Shown: in pieces, positions 1-11,000 of the stretch
Layout of the letters: each line of letters begins with the position of its first letter
How positions within the stretch are numbered: position 1 is the stretch's first letter
Assembly: GCA_947044365.1 (NCBI GenBank)
Contig: OX345636.1
Location: forward strand, 57,949,746-58,013,745
Direction of reading: 5' to 3'
Length of the DNA stretch: 64,000 bases
DNA from: Petrosia ficiformis
Taxonomy: Eukaryota; Porifera; Demospongiae; Haplosclerida; Petrosiidae
The notes under the pieces: generated by a model
What the model was told of the DNA's origin: nothing
Database searches by the model: none
What the model saw: only the letters and a program-made list of their open reading frames with translations
Program-made: the position numbers and the translations under genes

Positions 1-1298
1 GGCTTAATATTGCTATCCACAAATAGTTTGGCTTTAAACCCCTTCAAGGTACCTAGACCCGTACTAAAAACACCTGAATACTTCTCAAGTATTGTAGACA
101 GACTTCCATCCTTTATAGAAAGTACTGTATTCCAGTCTAGTCGTAATGAGTGCAGCCACTCACGACCAAGTAAACTTGGTCCGTTTTTTCCTGCCACCAT
201 GAACCTTAAAGGTAATTCCTGATTGTGATAGTGAACTTCAGTGGTGAATTGACCATACATGGGTAGTAGTTCCCCAGTATATGTCTTGAGTTTGATATTA
301 CTCTTCTGCAATTGATGTGAAGTGAACATTTGATCATACGTTGCTTTGGAAATCACAGAAAACGACGCCCCTGTATCCACTTCCATGATCAATGGTTTGT
401 TATCAACTGTCACTGTGGCATATAGAGGGGCACAAGTGCTAGAAGGGAGTGTAAATAAAGTGTACTCCTCTTGCTGATCAGGTTCCTCCACAATTTGCTT
501 TACATCAGATGAGTGCGATGATGAACGAGTTGATGAACGATGGACAAATGATTCAGATGATCGAGGTGCTGAGGGAGTTAACTTGTGAGTTGTAGATGAA
601 CGAGGATGACGGAACAACTTCCGAGAACGACAGGCTGGCTTAATGTGACCAACTTTACCACAAAAATGACAAGTTGCAGCTTTGAACTTACAGTTGTTTT
701 GTAAATGACCTTTTTGTCCACAACGATAGCAGGGGATATCTGCACCAGAGTCCTTTAGCTTGTGTACTTGTGCTGAGCCCTGCAATGTAACAACATTTCT
801 TGCAGCAGATTCGTGGCTTTGAGCAATTTCGAAGGCCTTTTTGAAAGTCAAGTTCTGTTCTGACAACAATCTTTTTTGTAGGATTTGGTCAGCAATACCA
901 CATATCAGTCTATCCCGCAAATTGTCCTCTAGTGTTGTACCGAAATCGCAGTCTTTTGCTAGGTTCCTCAATTCCGCAACAAATGTAGATATGGACTCCT
1001 CTGGCTGACGGAAACGACTATAAAAACGGAAACGTTGCACAGTAACCAATGGCTTTGGATTATAGTATTCTGTCATTAATTCAACCAGACGTGAGTAACT
1101 TATATCAGCGGGCTTTCCGGGAGCCACTAAGTTTCCAATAGTACGATAAGCTACAGCTCCAATTGTTGATAGAAGAACAGACACTTTCTTCCCCTCGGCA
1201 ATATTATTGGCAACAAAAAACTGTTCCAACCTTTCAATATATTGGGACCAGCTCTCCCTTGACTCTATATATTCCCCAATGTTTCCGATTAGGGCCAT
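1..1298 (-). CDS. Gag-protease polyprotein of gypsy-type element (3'-truncated by window edge)
   Basis: The frame is open from 1379 to the left edge; the first ATG is at 1298, 34 nt after the LTR end, giving 432 residues in the window. The N-terminal ~150 residues look like a gag capsid-type region (retrotransposon gag: Y-I-E-R-L-E-Q-F-F, then R-F-R-F-Y-S-R-F-R-Q). Two CCHC zinc knuckles follow at residues 190-203 and 210-223, both C-x2-C-x4-H-x4-C, which bind nucleic acid in this family. A Ser/Thr/Arg-rich linker leads to the retropepsin active site D-T-G-A-S at about 308 and the later L-L-G-R-E-W-L motif, typical of gypsy proteases. Absence of any stop is notable. It is not listed as an ordinary ORF because no stop codon occurs in the window. 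Confidence 0.88.
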   Translation of the reverse strand, partial: MALIGNIGEYIESRESWSQYIERLEQFFVANNIAEGKKVSVLLSTIGAVAYRTIGNLVAPGKPADISYSRLVELMTEYYNPKPLVTVQRFRFYSRFRQPEESISTFVAELRNLAKDCDFGTTLEDNLRDRLICGIADQILQKRLLSEQNLTFKKAFEIAQSHESAARNVVTLQGSAQVHKLKDSGADIPCYRCGQKGHLQNNCKFKAATCHFCGKVGHIKPACRSRKLFRHPRSSTTHKLTPSAPRSSESFVHRSSTRSSSHSSDVKQIVEEPDQQEEYTLFTLPSSTCAPLYATVTVDNKPLIMEVDTGASFSVISKATYDQMFTSHQLQKSNIKLKTYTGELLPMYGQFTTEVHYHNQELPLRFMVAGKNGPSLLGREWLHSLRLDWNTVLSIKDGSLSTILEKYSGVFSTGLGTLKGFKAKLFVDSNIK

Positions 1299-1331
1299 GA
1301 TATGCTGTAGCTCAGAATCCTCGTCGCCAAA

Positions 1332-1499
1332 TGTTGTGTTTACAACTAGAGTTTTACAATTTGATATATAGCACAATAACTATGAGCTTTTCTATCAAAA
1401 AACTGCACATTACAAGAATCAGATTTCATTTATATAGTGAGGGCAGTAGCCCTTACAAAAATGTACAACAATAGATATAATACAACTACAACATATACA
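1332..1499 (-). repeat. Candidate 5' LTR of the gypsy-type element
   Basis: The 3' border is fixed by the ACA/TTTGGCGACG junction at 1332/1331. A TATA-like TATATAAATG lies near 1431-1440 in the minus orientation, about 100 nt before the end. The 5' border (a TG dinucleotide near 1499) is a guess because the matching 3' LTR lies outside the window. Confidence 0.5.
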
Positions 1500-1601
1500 A
1501 TAGTTAATTATTTTATTATTAACAATATTGAGTCTAAATGTCTCAGTTCATTACAGCAATAATTATTAGTGTGAGTAGCGTGTAATTGTGGAGTGCCACT
1601 G

Positions 1602-2963
1602 ATGGACAGAGACACTACCGAGCGTTTGGCTGGAGCTATTGCTTCTGCTGTAAGCAGAGAAATCAATAACCATTTCTCTACTCCTACTGGTCGTTCCACT
1701 AGTAACACTTTAACACACTCGCCTATTGCATCAACCTATGGGAGGTCATCAATTCCAAGTACCATAGTGGAGGAACAAGAGGTGAATGCACAATAACATA
1801 ATAATTTTATTATAATTAATATTATAATTATTATATCATATTGTAATTGCAGCTATATATATATATATATATAATTATAATACATAATCGTAAGTTCGTC
1901 AGTGACTCGAAAACATAGCACTTCAGTATGCCTTACTGGATGACCTTGATGAACACTGTCAAGCAGTAGTACAACAGGTAGATGTTTACTTAGTGATTTA
2001 ACTATACTCTACTTTTAAGCCTGGACAATGCATAGATATCATACTAATGTTCATGCATGATGTAGAAACAAAATATTGTACTATCCCTTAATAATTATTT
2101 GTAACAATTCCTTTTAGATTCGAGATGCCAAGTGTAATGAAGACCTGATGCAAGTAATGAATGACGATACTGCAACAGATTTGATGTCTAGAGTTGGAAC
2201 AACTCATGTACTTGGTGTAAGTGTCCACCAAATGTATACATAATAGCTATAAGAAAAACTATAACCATGCAATCTAATGAACTATCAGTAGTTTGTATAC
2301 ATGTATTTTTATATAATTATTATACAGATGAAGACAAAGGACATTATAGCACAAGATATAGTGTTACATGAAGCTGTTATTCGTCATTCAAGAGTGATGT
2401 CTCACTTTACTGATGGACTGAGGGAAATAGGTTTAATGCATCTCATGAAAGTTTTGCCTGACCTCTTTGAACCACTATTTGTTTCAACAAATAATATAAC
2501 ATCGGCTTCTTTTAAGCAGCTTTTGAAACTTCCAAAGAAAGAAGATCTGTCAGACATTCAAAGCAATGCCATTAAGGACTTGTTGTACTTCATTGATTCC
2601 GCAAGTGATGATGGTTAGTCATAAACTATAGAGTTTTTACTACCTCTGTTTTGAAACACTGTTAACTATTAACAAACATTCGTGTGGGATATATATTGAA
2701 ACTCAAGTGTTTCTACTTTTCATGGATACCACTAAATTTTTTATTTTCTTCTCTTTGTTTCACACAGAACTAAAGATGTCACTGGATCGACAAGTGTTGT
2801 TGGCAACACAGTAAACATCGAATTTAGTTCTGAAGGAGACTTTTATAGCTCAACTTGTTCCAAGACATTGATGATTCCGGTAGGACATCAGTATGATCTC
2901 TTTGCTGATTCTATACGCTCTATTATATATCGAAAGGAATCGAAATCATTTACTGTTGTTTAA
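1602..2963 (+). CDS. HECT-like C-terminal domain protein, 5 exons
   Basis: Joined exons 1602-1781, 1927-1977, 2118-2216, 2328-2613 and 2776-2963 give 804 nt, 267 residues plus TAA. All introns are GT-AG and phases match (0,0,0,1). Start chosen at the first ATG in exon 1; an in-frame TGA lies at 1572-1574. Residues 111-205 (exon 4) resemble the helical part of HECT-like proteins of the G2E3 type (F-x-D-G-L-R-E-x-G-L). The last exon has S-T-C-S-K-T-L-M-I-P and ends F-T-V-V, matching the HECT C-lobe pattern T-C-x3-L-x-L-P with the catalytic cysteine at 233. HECT ligases form a thioester with ubiquitin on this cysteine. A full HECT domain is about 350 residues, so the N-lobe is reduced or missing. 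The gene may be 5'-truncated by the adjacent retroelement. The last intron could use AG at 2766-2767 instead, but that frame stops after 15 codons. Family assignment is moderate. Confidence 0.6.
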
Positions 2964-3114
2964 TTTAATTGTTGCAATGGAGTTTATTACTATTGTTTTC
3001 TCATATATATATATATATATAGCATGCTACCATGGCAACCGTTTGATGTGGTTAGGTCTTATATTTTTGTATATAGACCTGTGAATCTTTAATCTATCAG
3101 CATACAATATATTG

Positions 3115-3274
3115 TATATAGTACACTTACAGTTCTTATATAAAACAATATAAAACCTTGGTTTAGTGTCCTCGGATGTGATATAGCCCTCGCAGGCTCG
3201 GGCTATATCACATCCTTGGACACTAAACCTCGGGTCTATATTTTTGTATATAAGACCTGTAAGTGTACTATATA
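3115..3274. mobile_element. 160-bp fold-back (MITE-like) element
   Basis: The whole segment is one imperfect palindrome centred near 3194. Outer arms are TATATAGTACACTTACAG and its complement at 3257-3274; inner arms GGTTTAGTGTCC...GATATAGCCC pair almost perfectly. A partial related piece (ATATTTTTGTATATAGACCTGT) lies at 3061-3082. It lies between the convergent HECT-like and integrase-like genes. Confidence 0.75.
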
Positions 3275-3343
3275 TATTACATATATACTCTAACACATAT
3301 AATTATATACTTAATTATATGTGTGGTCACTTTGTTTTCTTTA

Positions 3344-4895
3344 TTAATCATGAGTACAGCCTATATACACTTCATTATGTGTGATTTTGTGGTGCTGGTA
3401 TTTTGCATGAATAACTGATAAAAAATATGAACTATAATTATAATTATTGGCATGAGTATACAAGGTGAGAGTTAGTTCTGTTTCTATAACATGCTTTGAT
3501 TTTATTATGTATGTATACTGGAAGAGGTACAGAAGTTGAATAATACTATTCCAATGTATATCCTTCCTCTTCAAGAAGTTGACATGCCTGACCTGACCTA
3601 GCATGTCAGAATATATGTCAACCAAATCTTTATCTTGTGGTGATGCATTGTATGCATCTATCAGTTCCTGCAAATGTTCATTTGATAAAGCAAGTGATGT
3701 CTCTGGTATATCCACTGTATTTACTTCACCTCTATTTGTGTTATCATTTTCTGAAGCTAAGTCTCTGCCATAGAATTGTGAATCTATAACATGTTCACTA
3801 TCAGAATTATAAAGAGAACTATCTTCTACAAATATCTGCATGGGTGAACGATTCCTTTCACTTCTGAGTGGATGGTTATTCCAAGAGGAAACAAATGTTT
3901 TGAGAGCTTCATTTATTGCAGGTAGGAATACCAAATGCAAACAGTACAAATCGACAGGATTTGTATTGTCCAAACATCCTTCATTTTCCATTCTTTGGAA
4001 TACATTTGAGAATACAGATGCCACCTGTTCACCAACATCCCTCCACAGCCTCTCAATTCTGGTATCATGTACACTTGATCCAGCAATGTAAGAACCTCTA
4101 TTATCACCTCTGTTTTCTGTCATATACTGCCAGACAAGTGTATTTTCTCCCCCCTTGTCTGTTCTTACACGAGAAGGTAATCCATACTCCAAAACAGCTG
4201 AATGGAACAGGTTCATAACAGTTTCAGCTGTATTGTTAACATTGCATTTTAAATATACAATCAGGCGTGAATGGCCATCAATACATCCATGTGTAACGAA
4301 GTTCCATCGAATCAACTTATGATGGCCATCCAAGTGCCATAATGCATTTGGACCTGGCACTTGATACACTCGTCGACACAGTCTTGAAGGCATTGCTACA
4401 GGCTGTCGTAGAGTATGAATTGCATTTCGCAATCTGAAAATGCATAATTATGCAAATTTATATTAAACATTTTTGAAATGTCATTGTATAATTACAAATG
4501 TACCTTTGTCTTTGAACATGTATTCTTTGTGACCGTAAAAGCCCAATGATTGTTCTCTCTCCTGCATTTGGTAAACCACTAATGCAGTCCTCAATTCTGG
4601 AGCATAAAGCTTCTTCAGAAATTTGAGAGTAAGTTCTTTTCACATTCCATTCACTAAGTCTTCTTTTCAAAGTGGAATATGATACTCCAACTATGATAGC
4701 AATCCTGAAATTATTCAGAAACACTAAATATACATGCTGATATAATTATATAGAGCAATTAACTTACCTTTTAAATGGTGTTCCTATAGTTACAAGCTGC
4801 TCAACTTGTGAACGGTTGATCTCAATTTGCTTTCCTATATAACAATATTAATTATATGGTTTATTACAGGCAAGTTAACAACTCTAATCCTTACT
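3344..4895 (-). CDS. Integrase-core (DDE) protein, spliced, 5' exon incomplete
   Basis: Exons on the minus strand: 4895 and upward (5' end unresolved), 4834-4768, 4704-4504, 4433-3344. All junctions are GT-AG and phase-consistent. The second and third exons encode a helix-turn-helix-like region (G-R-K-x-I-E-I-N-R-S-Q, then [13 protein letters not shown]). The last exon encodes a retroviral-type integrase core: W-H-L-D-G-H-H-K-L (first Asp), V-R-T-D-K-G-G-E-N (second Asp, 57 residues later) and R-I-E-R-L-W-R-D (Glu, 35 later), so the catalytic triad is complete. This matches a large family of spliced integrase-like proteins in fish, cnidarians and sponges thought to come from DNA transposons. 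The C-terminal ~110 residues are low-complexity and the true stop could lie in another exon. The first exon lacks an ATG in phase, so an upstream exon is expected. Substrate in vivo is unknown. Confidence 0.75.
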
Positions 4896-4997
4896 CCCAG
4901 CTCTAGAGGCAGAGGCATTGATGCTGTATTCATTTCTGTTAATGTACTTGTGTCAGCACAAAAATTTATATATAATTATAACATTATTGTAATTAAG

Positions 4998-5300
4998 TAC
5001 GTTGATTTATTTACAAATAAGTAGCAGTATCTATAAGTATGTTGCAGTATATATAAGTACGTTGATGTATTTACAAATAAGTAGCAGTATTTATAAGTAC
5101 GTTGCAGTATATATAAGTACATTGATATATTTACAAATAAGTAGCAGTATTTATAAGTACGTTGCAGTATATATAAGTACGTTGATGTATTTACAAATAA
5201 GTAGCAGTATTTATAAGTATGTCGATGTATTTACAAATAAGTCGACGTATTTATTATAAGTCGACGTATTTATTATATACGTCAACGTATTTATAAATAC
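4998..5300. repeat. 60-bp tandem repeat with degenerate tail
   Basis: About four copies of a 60-bp unit containing TTTACAAATAAGTAGCAGTA and GTACGTTGCAGTATATATAA. The 60-bp period is a multiple of three, which leaves a stop-free frame (5002-5259) repeating 20 residues; this is a by-product. From 5220 the units shorten to GTCGACGTATTTATTA-type repeats. It lies just upstream of the integrase-like gene's first known exon. Confidence 0.85.
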
Positions 5301-5984
5301 GTTGATTTATATATTCACCACATAACGCAGACATTTTAAATACTATTTTGACCCTAATGGCACTCCATAGTTTTTTAATGTTGTAATTTTACAACATCCT
5401 GTCAGAGAGGAAGTGTATCCAACTTAATAGAATACTGAATTCAAACTGCAATTCACGGGATCTTGGATGTACCACGCCCCAAATTACTGTAGATTACGAG
5501 AGTATGCCAATGTGGTGGCGGCATGTCGGCATTCTATTGTCAAAACGCCCACGCTTTGTTGGATGTGGTCGGGCGGTGCTTTGATTCAAGTGTCCGCCCT
5601 TTGATGTTACTTTGAAGTTAGCTTAGCGTACTTAAAAAATAAAAATAAAAATAAAAAAAAAGTAAAAGGAGATCAGAATGGGATGTTGATGTATGTGTGA
5701 TGTATAGACTTGCTTTCTAGCTGGTTCTAGTGAGAGAGAAAGGGATGTTGGCAGAATAAGTGAAAAATACCGTTCGCTTACAGACTTGAGTGGATGCTGT
5801 GCTTGCAGTAATTGATAAGCAAGGTTGAAGTGAGTGTTAGATTGCTCCAGGAGGTCCAGAAAGCTGCAAAGAAGCTGCATTTGTGATGCTGAGCCACACC
5901 TCACACATCATATGCTTGATCAAGGTGGGTGTGGTTATAATAATTTCGAATATGTCTCTGTTGCAAAACTGAAAGAGATAAAGA
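5301..5984. other. Intergenic, no feature recognised
   Basis: Unique-looking sequence with an A-rich tract (5634-5662) and a locally GC-richer part (5500-5600). No convincing exon on either strand. A 12-bp sequence at 5356-5367 is the inverted match of 1589-1600 (see findings). Confidence 0.4.
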
Positions 5985-6200
5985 CTCGATTATTGGTCGG
6001 GCGTAGCCCAACCTTCGCGGAAAAAAAAACACGGAGGGTCGTGTGTTATTTCCTGTCATGTGATTATTAACGTAATTATAATAAAAGATATGACGTTGGC
6101 TGCGTTCTGCAATCTGATTGGGCTGCAATATTTTGGAAAATTTTTGACACCAGACCCTCCGTTTTATCCACGAGAGTTGGGCTACGACCGACAAGTACTC
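5985..6200. mobile_element. Non-autonomous element with ~45-bp inverted repeats
   Basis: The left arm (about 5994-6040: GGTCGGGCGTAGCCCAACC ... CGGAGGGTC) is the imperfect complement of the right arm (6153-6192). The centre has no coding potential. The right flank (6205-6235) has a GGGTCTGACTTGCGAGACTA-type sequence (minus strand). No target duplication could be fixed. Confidence 0.7.
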
Positions 6201-6289
6201 GATGTAGTCTAGTCTCGCAAGTCAGACCCAACCCTAAAGCGTTATTTACGCGCCACGCACCCCGTGGAAAGCAATCCAAAACTTAACAG

Positions 6290-6700
6290 CTTTCAATTTA
6301 GTACAGACCCAGACTGGATACAAACCCAATTCACCCAGAACTGCTGAGTTAGAGGTGTTAAGAGGAACTTCTGGTATATACTTGGCAAAAGGATTCTTTC
6401 AATTGATGCTGATTCACCATAGCCCCATAGTTCACTAGCATACGTCAATACAGGCATCACTATTACATTAAATATATGGCATAATATTTGAGGGAAGAGA
6501 AACGAATACTTCCTGAACTTTCTAAACATGTTCGCCATGGCTTTCAGGCCACCTTAGCAACATTTTCAACACCAAATTTAGTTTACAAACTTTAAAACCA
6601 AGATACTTAAATTGGTCCACTACCTACAAAATCTTGCCTTTGTAAGTCAGCTTACAATCTGTAACAAATCTGTAGTTCTTCTCAGATTAAACTTCCAAAT
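6290..6700 (-). pseudogene. Decayed non-LTR retrotransposon (LINE) ORF2 fragment
   Basis: On the minus strand, 6538-6293 encodes a segment with P-V-L-T-Y-A-S-E-L-W-G-Y and a following S-I-Y-Q-K-F-L-L, the pattern found just after the reverse transcriptase core of many LINE proteins. Further upstream (6640-6560) another frame gives V-D-Q-F-K-Y-L-G-F, also typical. At least one frameshift and a stop separate the two parts. It is a short 3'-ward piece of the ORF; no endonuclease or YxDD is present. 6700-7060 holds no recognisable feature. Confidence 0.65.
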
Positions 6701-7061
6701 GTGTATTGACAGTATCTCTATAAAGGCAAAAGTATGACAATACTTTAGTTTGTCTATTTCACTTACACATGAAAAGGAATGGCAGGCCGATTAAAGTGTC
6801 CTTCAAAATCATTTCCTGCCAATATAGTATACGAATATAACATTCACATAATTATTTGGCATCTCATTTATTCCAGCATTCCATAAAATGACGCCTTAAC
6901 TGGGACCAAAAGGCTTTGTTTTGCTATTTTCAGATTTACTATATCAATTAAAACATATCAATATAGACATCTCAATTATTTGTAATGGATTCTCTTGACG
7001 AGGCTTTTTGTTTTAACAGTTAAACTTAGCTGTTTCATTAATTAAGGTTGTAGTCTTTTCC

Positions 7062-7641
7062 GTGGGCGGATGCTACTCCAATCAGTTTCTAGTCTTGCCA
7101 GCTTCTTGCTGCATACAATCTGGTTCAATTCTGTATCTTTTGGAAGCCACACCCATAGTTATAGTTATTGGGCCTAAATGTTTTGACTGATAGTTTATTT
7201 TCAGAAACAAAGCTAAACACACCCTTCGGGTGGTGGAGGGGGAGGTAGGCGGGAAACCCTGGCAGGGTAATTGTAGTTGCTCTTTGAGAAAGATCGGAGT
7301 TTGATAGTGTCTAGAAAGGTAAATGTTATGGTTGCAGTGAAAAGCTACAGAATTCAGCTTTTATCAGCCTCTTGTAACTATAAAAGGAAAATGAATTTGC
7401 AGAAAACGGCTCTATTTGTTTTCTCAAAATGCATTGTACTTGATGTACGCCATGATTGGTGGGCGTGGCTTTCTTGGTTTTGTACTTATTACGATGGCAA
7501 AAATGGACATTTTTCCAACACTCCCACTCTTGTAGAGAAGTATAAAGATCATGAGAAGATATGAAGGTTGCTATTACACCAGGTTAGAGTCATATTATAT
7601 AATATTCTATTTTGAAACTGATTGGAGTCGCATCCGCCCAC
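7062..7641. mobile_element. 580-bp DNA-transposon-like element with 28-bp terminal inverted repeats
   Basis: The left end GTGGGCGGATGCTACTCCAA... (7062-7089) is the complement of 7614-7641 with one mismatch over 28 bp. TCC occurs just outside both ends and could be a 3-bp target duplication. The interior contains a 95-codon open frame (7277-7564) with no recognisable domain; I treat it as chance. Confidence 0.8.
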
Positions 7642-7859
7642 TCCCTAGTACCACTAAGAAAGTTAGCATATTTAAAACCACACATCTTCACTAATCTCTG
7701 TATGTCGCAAGCTTGAAATTGTTTAAGAATTTATAATGATTATACTATGGTGTACATGAAAAGTGTTATAAGTTACCTCAATTTCACATCACTTTGTTTC
7801 TTTAGTATCTTCTGTATTTCACCCTTCGCATGAAATTCGGACATTCGAGAGCCACACCT

Positions 7860-8042
7860 CATTTCGAGCATACCCACGCCGCTCGAAAATCTTGGGAGCG
7901 AGCACACGTGACATTATTATGAATAATAAGAGTGGATACGCCCTGTTTTTCAAAACAGTTAAGTTAGAGGGCGTATCCAACATTCCTTTTGTGCTGTGAT
8001 GTAAACGCTTCAGTATAACATTAAGATACGCCATTGAGGGAC
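7860..8042 (+). promoter_or_regulatory. Probable promoter/5'UTR region of the kinase gene
   Basis: Inferred only from its place before the first coding exon. It has more CpG than surrounding DNA, an E-box CACGTG (7905-7910) and a perfect 12-bp inverted repeat TGGATACGCCCT (7933-7944 / 7968-7979). No clear TATA box. An in-frame TAA 21 nt before the ATG supports the start at 8043. Confidence 0.3.
7933..7979. repeat. Short perfect inverted repeat (12-bp arms)
   Basis: TGGATACGCCCT and its exact complement separated by 23 bp. It could be a tiny fold-back element or a hairpin in the 5'UTR of the kinase gene. Confidence 0.7.
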
Positions 8043-8069
8043 ATGTCTGGAGAAGGAAAGTATCAGTTG
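8043..8069 (+). CDS. Kinase gene exon 1 (start codon)
   Basis: Encodes M-S-G-E-G-K-Y-Q-L and ends at TTG|GTGAGT in phase 0. Supported by the phase match with exon 2, a strong donor, a G at -3 and an upstream in-frame stop. Short, so the least secure exon. Confidence 0.55.
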
Positions 8070-11000
8070 GTGAGTAGAAGTGTGTTAGATGGTCAGAATG
8101 TTGAATTCAGTACAGCATTTTCCTGTACAGTAGGAAGGGAAAGGAGCTCCTCTTCTTTTAGTTTGAATATGTAAATTTGACCAATTACTTTTAAGGTATT
8201 GCATAAACTCGGTGTTTTGGGAATTAGGGATGAGGTTAAGTTTTGTAATTATAATACACAAATAAAGTATACACTTCATGTCAGACCTTTGGTAGAAGGC
8301 ACATGTAAAGTGTATCGTAAGGCCAATTACTTGTTTAGCCACCTCCTAATTAACTTGCATGTAAATCAAGAATTCAAACATTGATTTCTTTCATCATTAC
8401 TAACTACATGTACACTGTACCAGACTATCAAGTAATAAAGAACAATTAGTGATAACCTTTTATATTTAAGTGTGTAACACCCAGTTGACTTTGTGGGAAA
8501 TTGATCTCATTTGGGTTGATGATTTCATGGCATGCTCTAGATCTCATGAGAGTAGACCATTTTAATGTCACTTGCTTTTACCTGGTATCATAGGGTATGT
8601 TATTTTAACCTCCCATGTTCACCTCTCAGTAAAACTCTTGTATTGTTTACTCGTCTCAATTTTAAATATACATGTGTAAAATTAGAAAATACTGATTAAA
8701 AATAGTTGCTCCTACATCTCTGTGTGTATGGCTTACTGTACCATTCTTTAGATTTAGCCCTTATCATGTAGATGCTAAACCCTATAGGATTGAGGATGTT
8801 ACCCATAGGATTGAGAACATTACTCCAGTATATAGAGCTATAGGGGATAAATAACCAGTTTTAGCCTAAGTATTGGTTTGCTAGTTATCTTTCAGTATTC
8901 ATTTAGGGTTGGAAAATTTAAATTTTTGTTCTATTTCAATCAATATGTTGTAAATTATAAACAACATATAATTATATACATAATAAAAATAATAATAATA
9001 ATTATTATAAAATGATAATGTTTGTGTGTACGCAGTACTGATACACTAACCGTAGGTCTATTTCGCATGCTTCGTCACTAACAATCACACATTCTTCTTC
9101 CTCATCTTCTTTTTAAAATTTCTTCTTCACTGGACTAATTTGATTGGTAAGATCGATGTAGACAGCCATCACATACCATGAGCAGTTCTATTAATAACTA
9201 TTAATAATTAATAATAATGATAATAATAAAAATTGTATATAGTTCCATTCCGTTCCTGGTTCCGTTCTGTTCCTGATTTTATAAGTACCCAGTCAAATTC
9301 TCTTTGTGAAACTGACAGAGTGATATTCAATCCTAGTGGACACCATCCTCCATTCTAGCATTACTCATTTCATCCTGATTATGTACAAATATATGAAAGA
9401 TTGTATTTGTTATACATGTACTTTCAATGTAGTTGCTTCAATTCAGTGGGTCAGTAACTCGATCAATCTGATTAGTTAATAAATGTGATTTGTGATTGTA
9501 GAACCTTACTCAATAATTTATTATATAAATGTATTATGGAGCGCAGAACAAAGTATACATTGTAGCTCCCATATAATCTGATTACATGTTTAATTAAAAT
9601 TATTATCTATTATAGGATATAATCATTATTGTTAATACACTGGATGCATCAATTGTAGGTGTGGTTTATTTATTAGTTAGCTTTGCTTAAATTTATTGCC
9701 TCTTGCGGGCCTGCTGTCTGTATACATGTATGTACAGTTTATATCTTTTATGTACATGTATGTCATAGAATTTGTTTATCATGTTTAATGAGGTTTAGTT
9801 AAGCTTTGATTATTGTTATTATTTCTTTCATAATAATAAAACAACTATCATGTCAATGTTTAACTAAACCTTGTTAAAATTTACATGTATGTATGTATAT
9901 ACATATGTATTATATGTATGTATATATGTGACCGAATGTGCGAAAATCAGGCTTATGGGATAAACCTGAATAGAGTATTCAATTAGCTCCAGAATGATAT
10001 ATAATACATCCCAATCACACAAAAGACAAAGCTACAGCGGGGGGTTAAACCGTTCTAGTCACAAATCTTTCATTTTGAGAAAAACGCAATTAAATAATCA
10101 TTAAATGTAATGACTAAAAACCTTTTTAGGAGTGGCTAGCGAAGCACAGAGATGTCTCCAAACTTGTCTGAAGTTATGAGTGAATAGGTAAGATGTTAAT
10201 GAAGCTTTTTATGTAGTAAAACAGTGATCACCTGAGTAAGCCATAACTGTCTATTTTCACTCGTATCTGAAAATTAATAATTATCCCATAAGCCTGATTT
10301 TCGCAAATTTGGTCACATATATATATATACGTGTACATGCGTTTACGTACATATTTATGTGATTATTATTCTGTTAATGCAATTACACATAATAAAGTAG
10401 TAAAGACATTATTACTACATCAGGAGCACATGAACAGCTCCTGGTTACACTTATTACAATGGCCAATTTTACAATAATTTATAGTCACTAATGTCAGATG
10501 TTTATAAATTATATTATTATAAACAGAAGATTAGATGATCTGTTGTATGCTATCATTACAATATCTATGATAATTGTGTCTTCATTTCATTACCCCGGCC
10601 TAGTAGTACAATGTATATTTAAAAGTGGTTAAGTGATTAATTCTGTCTGTCTGTCTTTTATGCAAACACTTTCAGAAAATAACTTTAGTAATAGTTTAAA
10701 CATAATTATTCTAAAAACTCAAGATAGTTATATAAGATGTACTATAATGTAGTTCATAGTTTTCTTATTAATATAATATACATGTACATGTAGTGCACCA
10801 TTTTGTGGTCAGTCACATCATTCATAATACTTACATGTATAACACATGTTCACACTACATGTGTAATTATAATGGTACATGTTCTGATAACTCTAGTTGT
10901 TATGTACATGTAATAACTGCACTTTATAAAGTAATGCACTATTAATAGTTATTTTAACCTACATGTACATGTACAGTTGGGTACTGCAGTTTTAATGTAA

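Larger units (their letters stand above)
1..1499 (-). mobile_element. Ty3/gypsy-type LTR retrotransposon, 5' part
   Basis: On the minus strand the order is candidate LTR (about 1499-1332), leader with a primer-binding-site-like TTTGGCGACGAGGA (1331-1318), then gag and aspartic protease running off the left edge. The leader string follows directly on an LTR end in ACA and resembles leaders of metazoan gypsy elements (from memory). Reverse transcriptase, RNase H and integrase would lie beyond position 1. The coding frame has no stop or frameshift over about 1.3 kb, which suggests a young insertion. It ends about 100 bp upstream of the HECT-like gene and may have removed or replaced that gene's 5' region. 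Confidence 0.85.

Noticed and set aside
2768..2815. Alternative last exon of the HECT-like gene using AG at 2766-2767
   Set aside because: That frame ends after 15 codons, whereas AG at 2774-2775 opens 62 codons with the HECT-like C-terminus.
5002..5259. 85-codon frame with a 20-residue repeat
   Set aside because: Consequence of a 60-bp tandem repeat without stops; no acceptable gene context.
7277..7564. 95-codon frame in the 580-bp TIR element
   Set aside because: No recognisable domain, atypical composition and enclosed in a non-autonomous element.
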